From contig JBOHRF010000238.1 of the NCBI GenBank assembly GCA_050732575.1, forward strand, positions 1 to 7,883: a stretch of DNA of 7,883 nucleotides, read 5' to 3'. The translations under genes were made by a program, and so were the position numbers. This DNA is from JBBDWZ01 sp050732575. GTDB taxonomy: Bacteria; Gemmatimonadota; Gemmatimonadetes; Longimicrobiales; RSA9. The notes under the pieces are model-generated. The model did no database searches. It saw only the letters and a list, made by a program, of their open reading frames with translations, and was not told the DNA's origin. This document shows, piece after piece, positions 1 to 5,275 of this stretch (its first letter is position 1; every line of letters starts with the position of its first letter).

Positions 1-4
1 GACC

Positions 5-253
5 ATGCAGCTGTCCATCGATCAGTTCATGGCGCGCGTGGTGAGTGAAATCACAGACTTGCGCAATGAGATAGCTCGCCTCTCCATTCGCATCGACCAT
101 TTGACCGAAAAGGTCGATCGCATCGCCGGCCGGCTGGACCGCGTGGAAGCCGGCCTCCTGCACTTCAATGAGCGCTTTGATGGTCTATCGGACGACCTGA
201 GGCAGCGGTTCCGCCTGGTGAACGATAGACTGGCCGAGCTGGTTGCCGCTTGA
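5..253 (+). CDS. Small coiled-coil hypothetical protein
   Basis: An 82-residue frame from ATG at 5 to TGA at 251-253. The product is highly charged. Residues ~15-55 show a heptad-like spacing of Leu/Ile/Val (around LRNEIARLSIRI, LTEKVDRIAGRLDRVEAG), and a second amphipathic helix follows to the C-terminus (LRQRFRLVNDRLAEL). It has no signal peptide, no membrane segment and no catalytic motif, so a soluble coiled-coil oligomer or partner protein is likely. I do not recognise the family. Only four bases precede the ATG, so no ribosome binding site can be checked and the true start may lie outside the window. It is on the same strand as the kinase gene, 75 bp upstream of it, and no terminator hairpin is obvious between them. 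Nothing else ties it to the signalling module. Confidence 0.6.
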   Translation: MQLSIDQFMARVVSEITDLRNEIARLSIRIDHLTEKVDRIAGRLDRVEAGLLHFNERFDGLSDDLRQRFRLVNDRLAELVAA

Positions 254-328
254 GGTAAGCGGGCTTGCTCGCGCGTGGCCAGCCTCAACACTATTGGGAC
301 TCCAGAGATCCTTAACCGGTCCTGATCG

Positions 329-1444
329 GTGTTCACTACCAACCGCGGTATTGATGTAGCAGCGATTCCAGCCGCGCCGCCCTTCCGCTGGCGCGCGGCG
401 CTGTGGATCGCGTGCGCGCTGGTCGTACTGTTCACCCTGCAGAATTACTTCGCGCCGCCCGTGTTGCGGCGGCCCTTGTCGCTGCCAGGTGTCTTCGGGC
501 TGCAACTGATCAACTGGTTCACCTGGCTGTTGTTGCTGCCCTTGATCGTACGCGCCGTCCGCCGATTCCGGACCCGAGGTCGGCGCGATCTGCCTGTGCA
601 ATTCGTAGTGGCCTGTGGCGTGGTTGTGCTGCACGGGTTGATTGCTGGCCTGGCCCGCTGGCTGGTCGGCCTATCCATGTCCGCCGATCTGCTGGTCGTT
701 CTGTCTACCGTACCGATGGTCAACTTTGCCCTGAGCTTCACACGCTACTGTCTGATTGCGGCCGCGCTACACGCTGTGACCTATTATCAGGATGTGCGCC
801 AGCGGGAGCTGCTGGCGGCGCGGCTCGAGGCCAGTCTGGCGCGCGCGCAACTGGACAACCTGCAGGGCAAGCTGCAACCGCATTTTCTCTTCAACACACT
901 CAACAGCATTGCGGCCCTGATCCGGGACCAGCCGCGTGTGGCGGAGCAGACCGTCGGCATGATTGGCGAGCTGCTGCGCGCTTCGCTGTCCGTGAGCGAC
1001 GTACCCGAGGTTTCGCTGCTCCGTGAGCTGTCGCTACTGGAGAAGTACGTGGCTATCGAGCGGCTGCGCTTCCAGGATCGCCTTACCATCACCATCGATG
1101 TGCCCGCTCCATTGCACTACGCGCGCGTACCGCAGTTCCTTCTGCAGCCGCTGGTCGAGAACGCGATCCGTCACGGCGTGGGTCCGCGTGAAGCGCCCGG
1201 TTCCGTGCACGTTTCTGCCGAGTCGCACGACACGAGGCTGCGCTTGCGGGTCGAGGACGACGGCCTTGGCATCCAGACAGCCTCGCCGCGCAACGGTAGC
1301 GGCATTGGCCTGTCGGCCACGCGCGAACGGCTGCGCCGTCTGTATGGCGATCGGCAGCGGCTCGATATTGCACCCGGCGCGGTTGGCGGCACTGTGGTCA
1401 CCATCGAGTTGCCCCTGCAACTCGAGCCGGCGATGGCGCAATGA
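329..1444 (+). CDS. LytS/YehU-type membrane sensor histidine kinase
   Basis: A 371-residue kinase of the His_kinase (PF06580) / HATPase_c type that normally pairs with LytTR regulators. The N-terminal part is hydrophobic: membrane segments near 24-41, 56-76, 88-113 and 120-150, with no sizeable extracytoplasmic domain, so any signal is probably sensed within or near the membrane. A helical linker (155-180) leads to the phosphoacceptor motif KLQPHFLFNTLNSI, with His185 as the likely autophosphorylated residue. The ATP-binding domain shows the N-box PLVENAIRHG (Asn278), the G1-like box VEDDGLGI (308-315) and GSGIGLSATRERL (323-335). All key residues are present. The start is a GTG with no convincing Shine-Dalgarno, and no better ATG exists before the first membrane segment, so the exact N-terminus is uncertain. 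The stop overlaps the start of the next gene in ATGA, indicating translational coupling. It is the only complete kinase here; the second copy survives as a stub at 4248-4334. Confidence 0.93.
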   Translation: MFTTNRGIDVAAIPAAPPFRWRAALWIACALVVLFTLQNYFAPPVLRRPLSLPGVFGLQLINWFTWLLLLPLIVRAVRRFRTRGRRDLPVQFVVACGVVVLHGLIAGLARWLVGLSMSADLLVVLSTVPMVNFALSFTRYCLIAAALHAVTYYQDVRQRELLAARLEASLARAQLDNLQGKLQPHFLFNTLNSIAALIRDQPRVAEQTVGMIGELLRASLSVSDVPEVSLLRELSLLEKYVAIERLRFQDRLTITIDVPAPLHYARVPQFLLQPLVENAIRHGVGPREAPGSVHVSAESHDTRLRLRVEDDGLGIQTASPRNGSGIGLSATRERLRRLYGDRQRLDIAPGAVGGTVVTIELPLQLEPAMAQ

Positions 1445-2208
1445 GCAGACCGCCTGTCCGCGCGCGTGCGCTGCTCATCGATGATGAGGTACTGGCCCGC
1501 CAACGGCTGCGGGCGCTGCTGGAAGACGAACCACGCATCGAGGTCGTGGGCGAGGCCGCGGGCGGTCGTGCGGCGGTCGAGCGCATCCGCGAGCTGTCAC
1601 CCGATCTGGTCTTTCTGGACGTGCAGATGCCGGGGCTGGATGGATTCGAGGTCCTGCGCGCGCTCGATCCCGGAAGACTGCCTTTCGTCATCTTCGTGAC
1701 TGCGCACGACGAACACGCCATTCGCGGCTTCGAGGTCAACGCCGTGGACTATCTGCTCAAGCCCGTGACCGAGGAGCGCTTTCGCGCCGCCGTGGATCGC
1801 GTGCTGGAACGGCTCCAGCAACCGCGCACGGACATGGAAGCGCGCCTGCTGGACGCTCTGGAGCGATTGCAGCGTGCCGAGCCGCCCGACCGCATCCCTG
1901 TACACACCGGCAACGGCGTAGTTTTCGTGCGCACGGATGAGTTGGACTGGGCGGAAGTTGCAGGCGATTACGTGAAACTGCATACGGGCGCCACGACGCA
2001 CCTGCTGCGCGAGACCATGACCGATCTGGAACGGCGCTTGCCGCCCGCGCAATTTGTGCGCATCCATCGCTCGACGCTGGTCAACCTCAGCCGCGTAGCC
2101 CAGGTCCAGCCCTGGAGCAAGGGTGACTTCCTGCTGATCCTGCACGATGGTACGCGATTGGTCAGCGGCCGCACTTACCGCGAGCGCATCCAGCAGCTCC
2201 TGCACTAG
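1441..2208 (+). CDS. LytTR-family response regulator, copy A
   Basis: A 255-residue two-domain regulator. The receiver domain (about 8-125) has the acidic pair Asp14/Asp15 in LLIDDE, phosphoacceptor Asp60 in LVFLDVQMPGLDGFE, Thr87 in VIFVTAHD and Lys107 in DYLLKPV, so it should be phosphorylatable. A helical linker (~126-150) leads to a LytTR DNA-binding domain (~152-254) with DYVKLHT, FVRIHRSTLVNL and DGTRLVSGRTYRE. LytTR proteins bind direct repeats upstream of target promoters as dimers. The ATG overlaps the kinase stop by four bases, so the pair is almost certainly co-translated and forms a cognate two-component system. Likely targets are the adjacent secreted-protein genes, which is inference from position. 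Compared with copy B (4331-5092) I count about 36 differences over ~238 aligned residues, with a stretch of 39 residues in the LytTR domain unchanged. Family close to LytR/AlgR/YehT; a specific name is not justified. Confidence 0.95.
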   Translation: MSRPPVRARALLIDDEVLARQRLRALLEDEPRIEVVGEAAGGRAAVERIRELSPDLVFLDVQMPGLDGFEVLRALDPGRLPFVIFVTAHDEHAIRGFEVNAVDYLLKPVTEERFRAAVDRVLERLQQPRTDMEARLLDALERLQRAEPPDRIPVHTGNGVVFVRTDELDWAEVAGDYVKLHTGATTHLLRETMTDLERRLPPAQFVRIHRSTLVNLSRVAQVQPWSKGDFLLILHDGTRLVSGRTYRERIQQLLH

Positions 2209-2260
2209 CGCAAACACCCGCCCAATAACCCCGTTCGCCGCGCCCCTCCGGCATTCTCCG
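2209..2260 (+). repeat. Conserved intergenic block, copy A
   Basis: Starts immediately after the regulator stop and matches 5148-5200 in module B by eye: shared words include the ACCCCGTT core and the end GGCATTCTCCG, with a one-base length difference. It is pyrimidine-rich and carries no gene on the plus strand. It could be leader or regulatory DNA of the secreted-protein gene, or decayed sequence inherited by both copies. Confidence 0.6.
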
Positions 2261-2303
2261 AATTCTTATGGCCGCCGCGCCCTGATCTCCGCATCCATTT
2301 GGC

Positions 2304-2345
2304 CGTTCACGTTCTCGCTCTCGCTCACGTTTTCGTTCACGTCCG
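2304..2345 (+). repeat. Degenerate tandem hexamer array, about seven units of CGYTYW
   Basis: Seven consecutive 6-base units can be read in register from 2304: CGTTCA, CGTTCT, CGCTCT, CGCTCA, CGTTTT, CGTTCA, CGTCCG. The 9-mer CGTTCACGT recurs 30 bases apart (2304 and 2334), and TCACGTT recurs 18 bases apart (2307 and 2325). The array lies between regulator A and the ribosome site of the secreted-protein gene and has no visible counterpart in module B (5201-5275). It may be slipped-strand expansion, or it may provide direct-repeat sites for a regulator. Confidence 0.75.
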
Positions 2346-2363
2346 TTCCCGGACGTTGTGAAC
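2335..2363 (+). promoter_or_regulatory. Hairpin in the leader of the secreted-protein gene A
   Basis: Inner stem of seven perfect pairs (ACGTCCG at 2339-2345 with CGGACGT at 2350-2356) around a TTCC loop. It extends by four further pairs (GTTC 2335-2338 with GAAC 2360-2363) after a three-base bulge at 2357-2359. The structure ends four bases before the gagg ribosome site. No T-run follows, so it looks more like a leader or operator hairpin than an intrinsic terminator. It overlaps the last hexamer units and is not seen in module B. Confidence 0.45.
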
Positions 2364-2366
2364 CAT

Positions 2367-2370
2367 GAGG
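2367..2370 (+). promoter_or_regulatory. Ribosome binding site (gagg) deciding the start at 2376
   Basis: GAGG lies five bases before ATG 2376. The same word at the same spacing precedes the paralogue at 5276 (5267-5270). This favours 2376 over the in-frame GTG at 2358, which would add six residues ahead of the signal peptide. Confidence 0.7.
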
Positions 2371-2375
2371 ACACC

Positions 2376-3275
2376 ATGCGCGCTACCGCTCTCCTGCTCC
2401 TGCTAGTTTGTGCGCCCGCACAAATCGTTGGTCAAGCCACGAGCGCCTCCAGCAAACCAAACTGGACCGGTGTTTCGCCCAAAGCGCTCGCCCAGATTGG
2501 CGAAGTCGAGAAGGCCACCTTGCCCATCGCATCGCCGCAGGCCGCCAATGACGCCGGCTTTGCGCCCGTGCTTGGCTGGGTTCCCACCATGGGAGTGCAC
2601 TGGGTGAACGATGCCCGCTCGGCTGATGGTGTGCGCTTCGACCTGCGCGCGCCGGACCAGTTGATGTTCAGTCGCATCAACGGCAAAGAAACGCTGGTGG
2701 GCGCTGCCTATGCCTACCTGGCGCCGGTCAGTGACACAACGCGGCCGCCATCGTTTGATGGAAACCCGCCCTGGCACGAACATCCCAACCTGGCACCGGA
2801 AGGGCAGACGCTGGTCATGTTGCACATCTGGCTGGTGCCTTCTCCCGACGGCCCGTTTGCCGGACACAACTCCAACCTGCCGTTCTGGGCCTACGGTTTG
2901 ACACCACCGGATGCGGAACGTATGCGTGATCCTGCCAGCAGTGAGCGCATACGCAAGACCGCGCTGGCCATCGGCGAGGTCGTGGATTCAGCGGGCATGT
3001 TTCCCGTATTGCAGCGGCGCAACCTGAGACTGGCTGCGCAATTGTCCGAGCGGCGGGCGGAGATCCGCAAGCTCATCCCGGAGTTGGCCGCTGCACAGCA
3101 AGCAGGGGATTGGGCGCGCTGGGACCGCGTAGCGGACCAGCTGGTTGCACACTGGACGGTCATGCGCGATGCGTACCTGAGCTTTGCGCCCAACCCGCAG
3201 GCGCGCGGCCGCATGGAACGGCTGCTGGATGGGATGGCCACCGGTGCGCATGGCGCCGCCGGCCACCATCACTGA
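2376..3275 (+). CDS. Secreted/periplasmic protein of unknown function, copy A
   Basis: A 299-residue protein. A Sec-type signal peptide covers about 1-20 (MRATALLLLLVCAPAQIVGQ): short basic start, leucine core, probable cleavage near residue 20. The mature part has a conserved core at ~29-178 with GWVPTMGVHWVN, PDQLMFSRINGKETLVGAAY, PWHEHPNLAPEG, LVMLHIWLVPSPDGPFAGHN and LPFWAYGLTPP, then a charged helical C-terminal region (~188-285) and a GHHH end. His75, His134, His136, His150 and His164 are all kept in the paralogue and could form a metal or cofactor site; this is a guess from pattern. The sequence style recalls small secreted proteins with an MGxHxxN motif and a later LHxW...NPxGxFAxxNP motif, but I cannot name a family. 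The gene follows the regulator by 167 bp and overlaps or abuts the DUF418 frame downstream. The start is supported by gagg at 2367-2370. Confidence 0.88.
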   Translation: MRATALLLLLVCAPAQIVGQATSASSKPNWTGVSPKALAQIGEVEKATLPIASPQAANDAGFAPVLGWVPTMGVHWVNDARSADGVRFDLRAPDQLMFSRINGKETLVGAAYAYLAPVSDTTRPPSFDGNPPWHEHPNLAPEGQTLVMLHIWLVPSPDGPFAGHNSNLPFWAYGLTPPDAERMRDPASSERIRKTALAIGEVVDSAGMFPVLQRRNLRLAAQLSERRAEIRKLIPELAAAQQAGDWARWDRVADQLVAHWTVMRDAYLSFAPNPQARGRMERLLDGMATGAHGAAGHHH

Positions 3276-3303
3276 TATCCTCGCCATCAACGCGCACGAC
3301 CGC

Positions 3304-3622
3304 ATGCTCGGGCCAGCGCAGACTCTGACGTCAGCACCCGTTGCCGAGATCGAGCGCATCTCGGCGCTCGATGTGCTGCGCGGGGTTGCGCTGCTCGGCA
3401 TCCTGCTCATGAACATCCAGCTTCGGACTGTTCGGGCGAGTCGACCGGGTCGGACCGCTGCTGATCGTCTTTGCAGTCTGGTCGGTTCAGTTGGTGCTGG
3501 CGCCGGTCTGGCTGAAACACTTCGCATTCGGCCCTTTGGAGTGGCTCTGGCGCTCGCTCACATACGGATCGGCCCAACCGATACGTCGGCTGGTTGGAGG
3601 GCCCGCAGCCGAACCCGGCTGA
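3304..3622 (+). pseudogene. DUF418 membrane protein, internal deletion and frameshift
   Basis: The first 39 codons (3304-3420) encode a normal DUF418 N-terminus, ending ERISALDVLRGVALLGILL then MNIQ. At 3420/3421 the sequence jumps straight to the DUF418 C-terminus, read one frame over (3422-3622: FGLFGRVD, VWLKHFAFGPLEWLWRSLTYG, stop TGA 3620-3622). Compared with the intact paralogue at 6192-7460, the missing stretch equals 944 bp (6309-7252). That length is not a multiple of three, so the C-terminal part is out of frame and translation continues through unrelated sequence to a stop at 3709-3711. Only about one of the several membrane helices would be made, so this is a non-functional remnant. 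The initiation region matches the intact copy, including an alternative in-frame ATG at 3250 that overlaps the preceding gene. Confidence 0.9.
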
Positions 3623-3638
3623 TACTTCCAATGAGCAA

Positions 3639-3660
3639 CGACCACGTGCGCGTGTGGTCG
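3639..3660 (+). other. Short inverted repeat after the DUF418 remnant
   Basis: CGACCAC (3639-3645) and GTGGTCG (3654-3660) are perfect 7-base arms around an 8-base loop, 17 bases after the DUF418 remnant stop. There is no T-tract. It could be a weak terminator of module A or an operator ahead of the permease fragment. The rest of 3623-3808 shows no gene I can support. Confidence 0.3.
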
Positions 3661-3808
3661 GTGCAATCCCAAAAGCGGACGTTACGCTGCTCGGCCCTGG
3701 CGGGCGACTGAATGCGACCTGACCATTTCACAACAAGTTGCGCAATTTTGGCGTTCTGGCACCAGGTTTCCATTGGGATCAGGTCGGACGACCATCAGGC
3801 GAGACCAC

Positions 3809-4249
3809 ATGCTTTCATTTCTGAGTGACGTGCGCCAATCGCTACGCATGTTGACCAAACGGCCCGGTTTCACGCTCACGGCCATCGGCACGCTGGCACT
3901 CGGCATTGGTGCGACCACAGCCATTTTCAGCGCCGTGCATCATGTCCTCATCTCGCCGCTGCCCTTCCGAGATTCCCATCGTATGGGCTACGTGTGGCAA
4001 ACCTCGACCTCGACCGGGTTCATGCTGTCTCCGCCGCGGCCGGTTGCGGATGCATGGCTCGAGCGTGCCACGCTGTTCGATGGCATCGCATTGTTTGAGA
4101 CGGCCGAATTTGTCCAGAGTGGTCAGTCTGCACCCGAGATCGTGCGCGGCGGCGTGTTGTCCGCTGACGTCTTCGGCATGCTCGGCGTACAGCCCGTGCC
4201 CGGACGCGCGTTCACGACCGAGGAAGCGCGCGCAGATGCCGCAGTCGCG
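3809..4249 (+). pseudogene. N-terminal fragment of a FtsX/MacB-type orphan permease (ADOP-like)
   Basis: The first ~147 residues match the start of MacB_PCD/FtsX permeases of the acidobacterial duplicated orphan permease type: short amphipathic start SDVRQSLRMLTKRPGF (6-21), first membrane helix LTAIGTLALGIGATTAIFSA (23-42), then ISPLPFRDSHRM and the beginning of the extracytoplasmic domain, including VRGGVLSADVFGMLGVQPVP (112-131) and GRAFTTEEAR. Full-length members are usually about 800 residues with further helices, all missing here. Homology stops at codon ~147, where the sequence turns into the 3' end of a kinase gene. ATG 3809 is preferred: it starts like the family and has a purine-rich GGCGAG upstream; a TTG at 3773 would add 12 residues. 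The reading frame is not closed at the break but continues in frame into the regulator at 4331. As a transporter it must be dead. Confidence 0.85.
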
Positions 4250-4334
4250 GCTCGAGATCACACCGGGCACCCGGGGCGGCACCCTGGTCACGATCGAGCT
4301 GCCCTTGCAACTCGAGCCGGCGCTGGCGCGATGA
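4248..4334 (+). pseudogene. 3' stub of a second LytS-type histidine kinase
   Basis: Read in the frame ending at TGA 4332-4334, this encodes RLEITPGTRGGTLVTIELPL followed by QLEPALAR. This aligns with the last residues of the intact kinase (RLDIAPGAVGGTVVTIELPL then QLEPAMAQ, ending at 1444). It is the C-terminal strand of the ATPase domain; the membrane part, phosphoacceptor His and N-box are gone. The stop overlaps the next ATG as ATGA, exactly as in module A, which shows that module B once had its own coupled kinase. The break lies at 4244-4250, where permease and kinase sequences meet. The stub is not translated in its own frame from any visible start; the permease frame reads through it one base off. 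Confidence 0.9.
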
Positions 4335-5092
4335 CCCGGTCACCTGCGCGCGCGTTGCTCATCGATGATGAGATCCTGGCTCGCCAGCGGCTGCGCACAC
4401 TGCTGGAAGACGAACCCCGCATCGAGATTGTGGGCGAGGCGGCGGGCGGCCGCGCGGCCGTCGAGCGCATCCTCGAGCTGGCGCCCGATCTCATCTTTCT
4501 GGACGTGCAAATGCCGGGGCTGGATGGATTCGAGGTCCTGCGCGCGCTCGCTCCCGCGCAGCTGCCGCTCGTCATCTTCGTGACCGCGCACGATGAACAC
4601 GCCATTCAGGGCTTCGAGGTCAATGCCGTCGACTACCTGCTCAAGCCGGTGATCGAGGAACGGTTCCGAGCGGCTGTGGATCGCGTGCTCGAACGGTACC
4701 AGCAACGGCCCCAGGACCTGGAAGCCCGCCTGCTGGCAGTACTCGATCAATTGCAGCGCGCCGAGCAGCAAGACCGGATTCCGGTGCACAGCGGTGACGG
4801 CATCGTGTTCGTGCGCACTCAGGACCTCGACTGGGCAGAAGTGGCAGGCGACTACGTGAAACTGCATACCGGCAACACGACCCATCTGCTGCGCCAGACC
4901 ATGACTGAACTGGAGCGGCGCTTACCGCCCACGCAGTTTCTGCGCATTCATCGCTCAACGCTGGTAAACCTCAGTCGCGTGGCCCAGGTGCAGCCCTGGA
5001 GCAAGGGTGACTTCCTGCTGATCCTGCACGACGGCACGCGATTGGTGAGCGGCCGTACCTATCGCGAGCGCCTTCACCAGCTCCTGCGCTAG
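4331..5092 (+). CDS. LytTR-family response regulator, copy B (orphan; in frame with permease fragment)
   Basis: A 253-residue regulator from ATG 4331, about 85% identical to copy A. The receiver has the acidic pair in LLIDDE (Asp12/Asp13), phosphoacceptor Asp58 in LIFLDVQMPGLDGFE, and the conserved Thr and Lys (VIFVTAHD, DYLLKPV). The LytTR domain follows with DYVKLHT, FLRIHRSTLVNL and DGTRLVSGRTYRE. Nothing essential is lost, and many DNA differences from copy A are synonymous, which argues for continued selection. Its own kinase is reduced to a stub, so phosphorylation may come from the kinase at 329-1444. ATG 4331 matches the start of copy A, but no good Shine-Dalgarno precedes it and the coupled kinase gene is gone. 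The frame is open upstream to 3809, so a 427-residue fusion could also be made: permease 1-147, a 27-residue linker from out-of-frame kinase DNA, then the regulator from residue 175. An automatic annotation would probably call the fusion. Confidence 0.9.
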   Translation: MTRSPARALLIDDEILARQRLRTLLEDEPRIEIVGEAAGGRAAVERILELAPDLIFLDVQMPGLDGFEVLRALAPAQLPLVIFVTAHDEHAIQGFEVNAVDYLLKPVIEERFRAAVDRVLERYQQRPQDLEARLLAVLDQLQRAEQQDRIPVHSGDGIVFVRTQDLDWAEVAGDYVKLHTGNTTHLLRQTMTELERRLPPTQFLRIHRSTLVNLSRVAQVQPWSKGDFLLILHDGTRLVSGRTYRERLHQLLR

Positions 5093-5124
5093 CTCGCAGC
5101 TCGATCTTGGAAAACAGATTCAAT

Positions 5125-5139
5125 CGCAGATTGTCTGCG
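5125..5139 (+). other. Small inverted repeat after regulator B
   Basis: CGCAGA (5125-5130) and TCTGCG (5134-5139) form a perfect 6-base stem with a 3-base loop, 33 bases after the regulator stop, inside the ~55-base segment that module A lacks. No T-run follows. It may be a weak attenuator or chance. Confidence 0.25.
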
Positions 5140-5147
5140 CCGCCCAA

Positions 5148-5200
5148 CGCATACACCTGCCCATTCACCCCGTTTGCCCCCACCGTACCGGCATTCTCCG
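5148..5200 (+). repeat. Conserved intergenic block, copy B
   Basis: Counterpart of 2209-2260, ending in the same GGCATTCTCCG word. On the minus strand this block and the bases after it read openly as a peptide with NGQVYALGGADNLRLNLFSK, but the equivalent stretch in copy A is shifted by one base and interrupted, so coding is doubtful. The remainder of the 183-bp spacer, up to the ribosome site at 5267, shows no other gene. Confidence 0.6.
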
Positions 5201-5266
5201 CAGCGCTGTGGCCGGTCGGGTCCTGCGTGTTCTATCCATTCGTCATTCTATGACCGTCCAACCGCT

Positions 5267-5270
5267 GAGG
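5267..5270 (+). promoter_or_regulatory. Ribosome binding site (gagg) deciding the start at 5276
   Basis: GAGG five bases before ATG 5276, identical in word and spacing to the site before the paralogue at 2376. It rejects the upstream in-frame start at 5174, which would put 34 non-signal residues before a clear signal peptide. Confidence 0.75.
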
Positions 5271-5275
5271 CCGCA

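Larger units (their letters stand above)
329..3622 (+). repeat. Tandem module copy A (kinase - regulator - secreted protein - DUF418 remnant)
   Basis: First of two direct, diverged copies of the same gene block; the second is 4248-7460. Order, ATGA overlap, gagg ribosome sites and the junction between secreted protein and DUF418 are shared. Homology between the copies is visible from about 1354 (kinase tail) onward. Upstream of that, copy B has lost the kinase sequence. Copy A differs by a large deletion inside DUF418 at 3420/3421 and by a hexamer array before the secreted-protein gene. Confidence 0.85.

Noticed and set aside
265..294. Promoter-like TTGCTC ... CACTAT pair before the kinase
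   Set aside because: The -10 candidate matches TATAAT at only three positions; too weak to list.
1597..2217. Long minus-strand frame of about 206 codons opposite regulator A
   Set aside because: High-GC shadow of the regulator gene; a similar shadow lies at 4340-4885 opposite regulator B, and neither has recognisable motifs.
2304..2345. CRISPR array
   Set aside because: Units are six bases with no spacers and no cas genes nearby.
2162..2377. Minus-strand frame with an Arg-Glu repeat
   Set aside because: The repeat is just the translation of the hexamer array at 2304-2345; the rest overlaps the regulator 3' end.
3184..3711. A 175-residue open frame that could be called a complete gene
   Set aside because: It is the DUF418 N-terminus extended upstream into the secreted-protein gene and downstream past the deletion in the wrong frame; the true C-terminus is in another frame.
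3623..3808. Search for an insertion sequence or its scar between the modules
   Set aside because: No transposase frame, terminal inverted repeats or target duplication could be seen; the breaks look like simple deletions.
3906..4334. A 142-residue frame covering the permease fragment and kinase stub
   Set aside because: Only its last ~28 codons (from 4248) are kinase; the rest is the permease gene read in the wrong frame.
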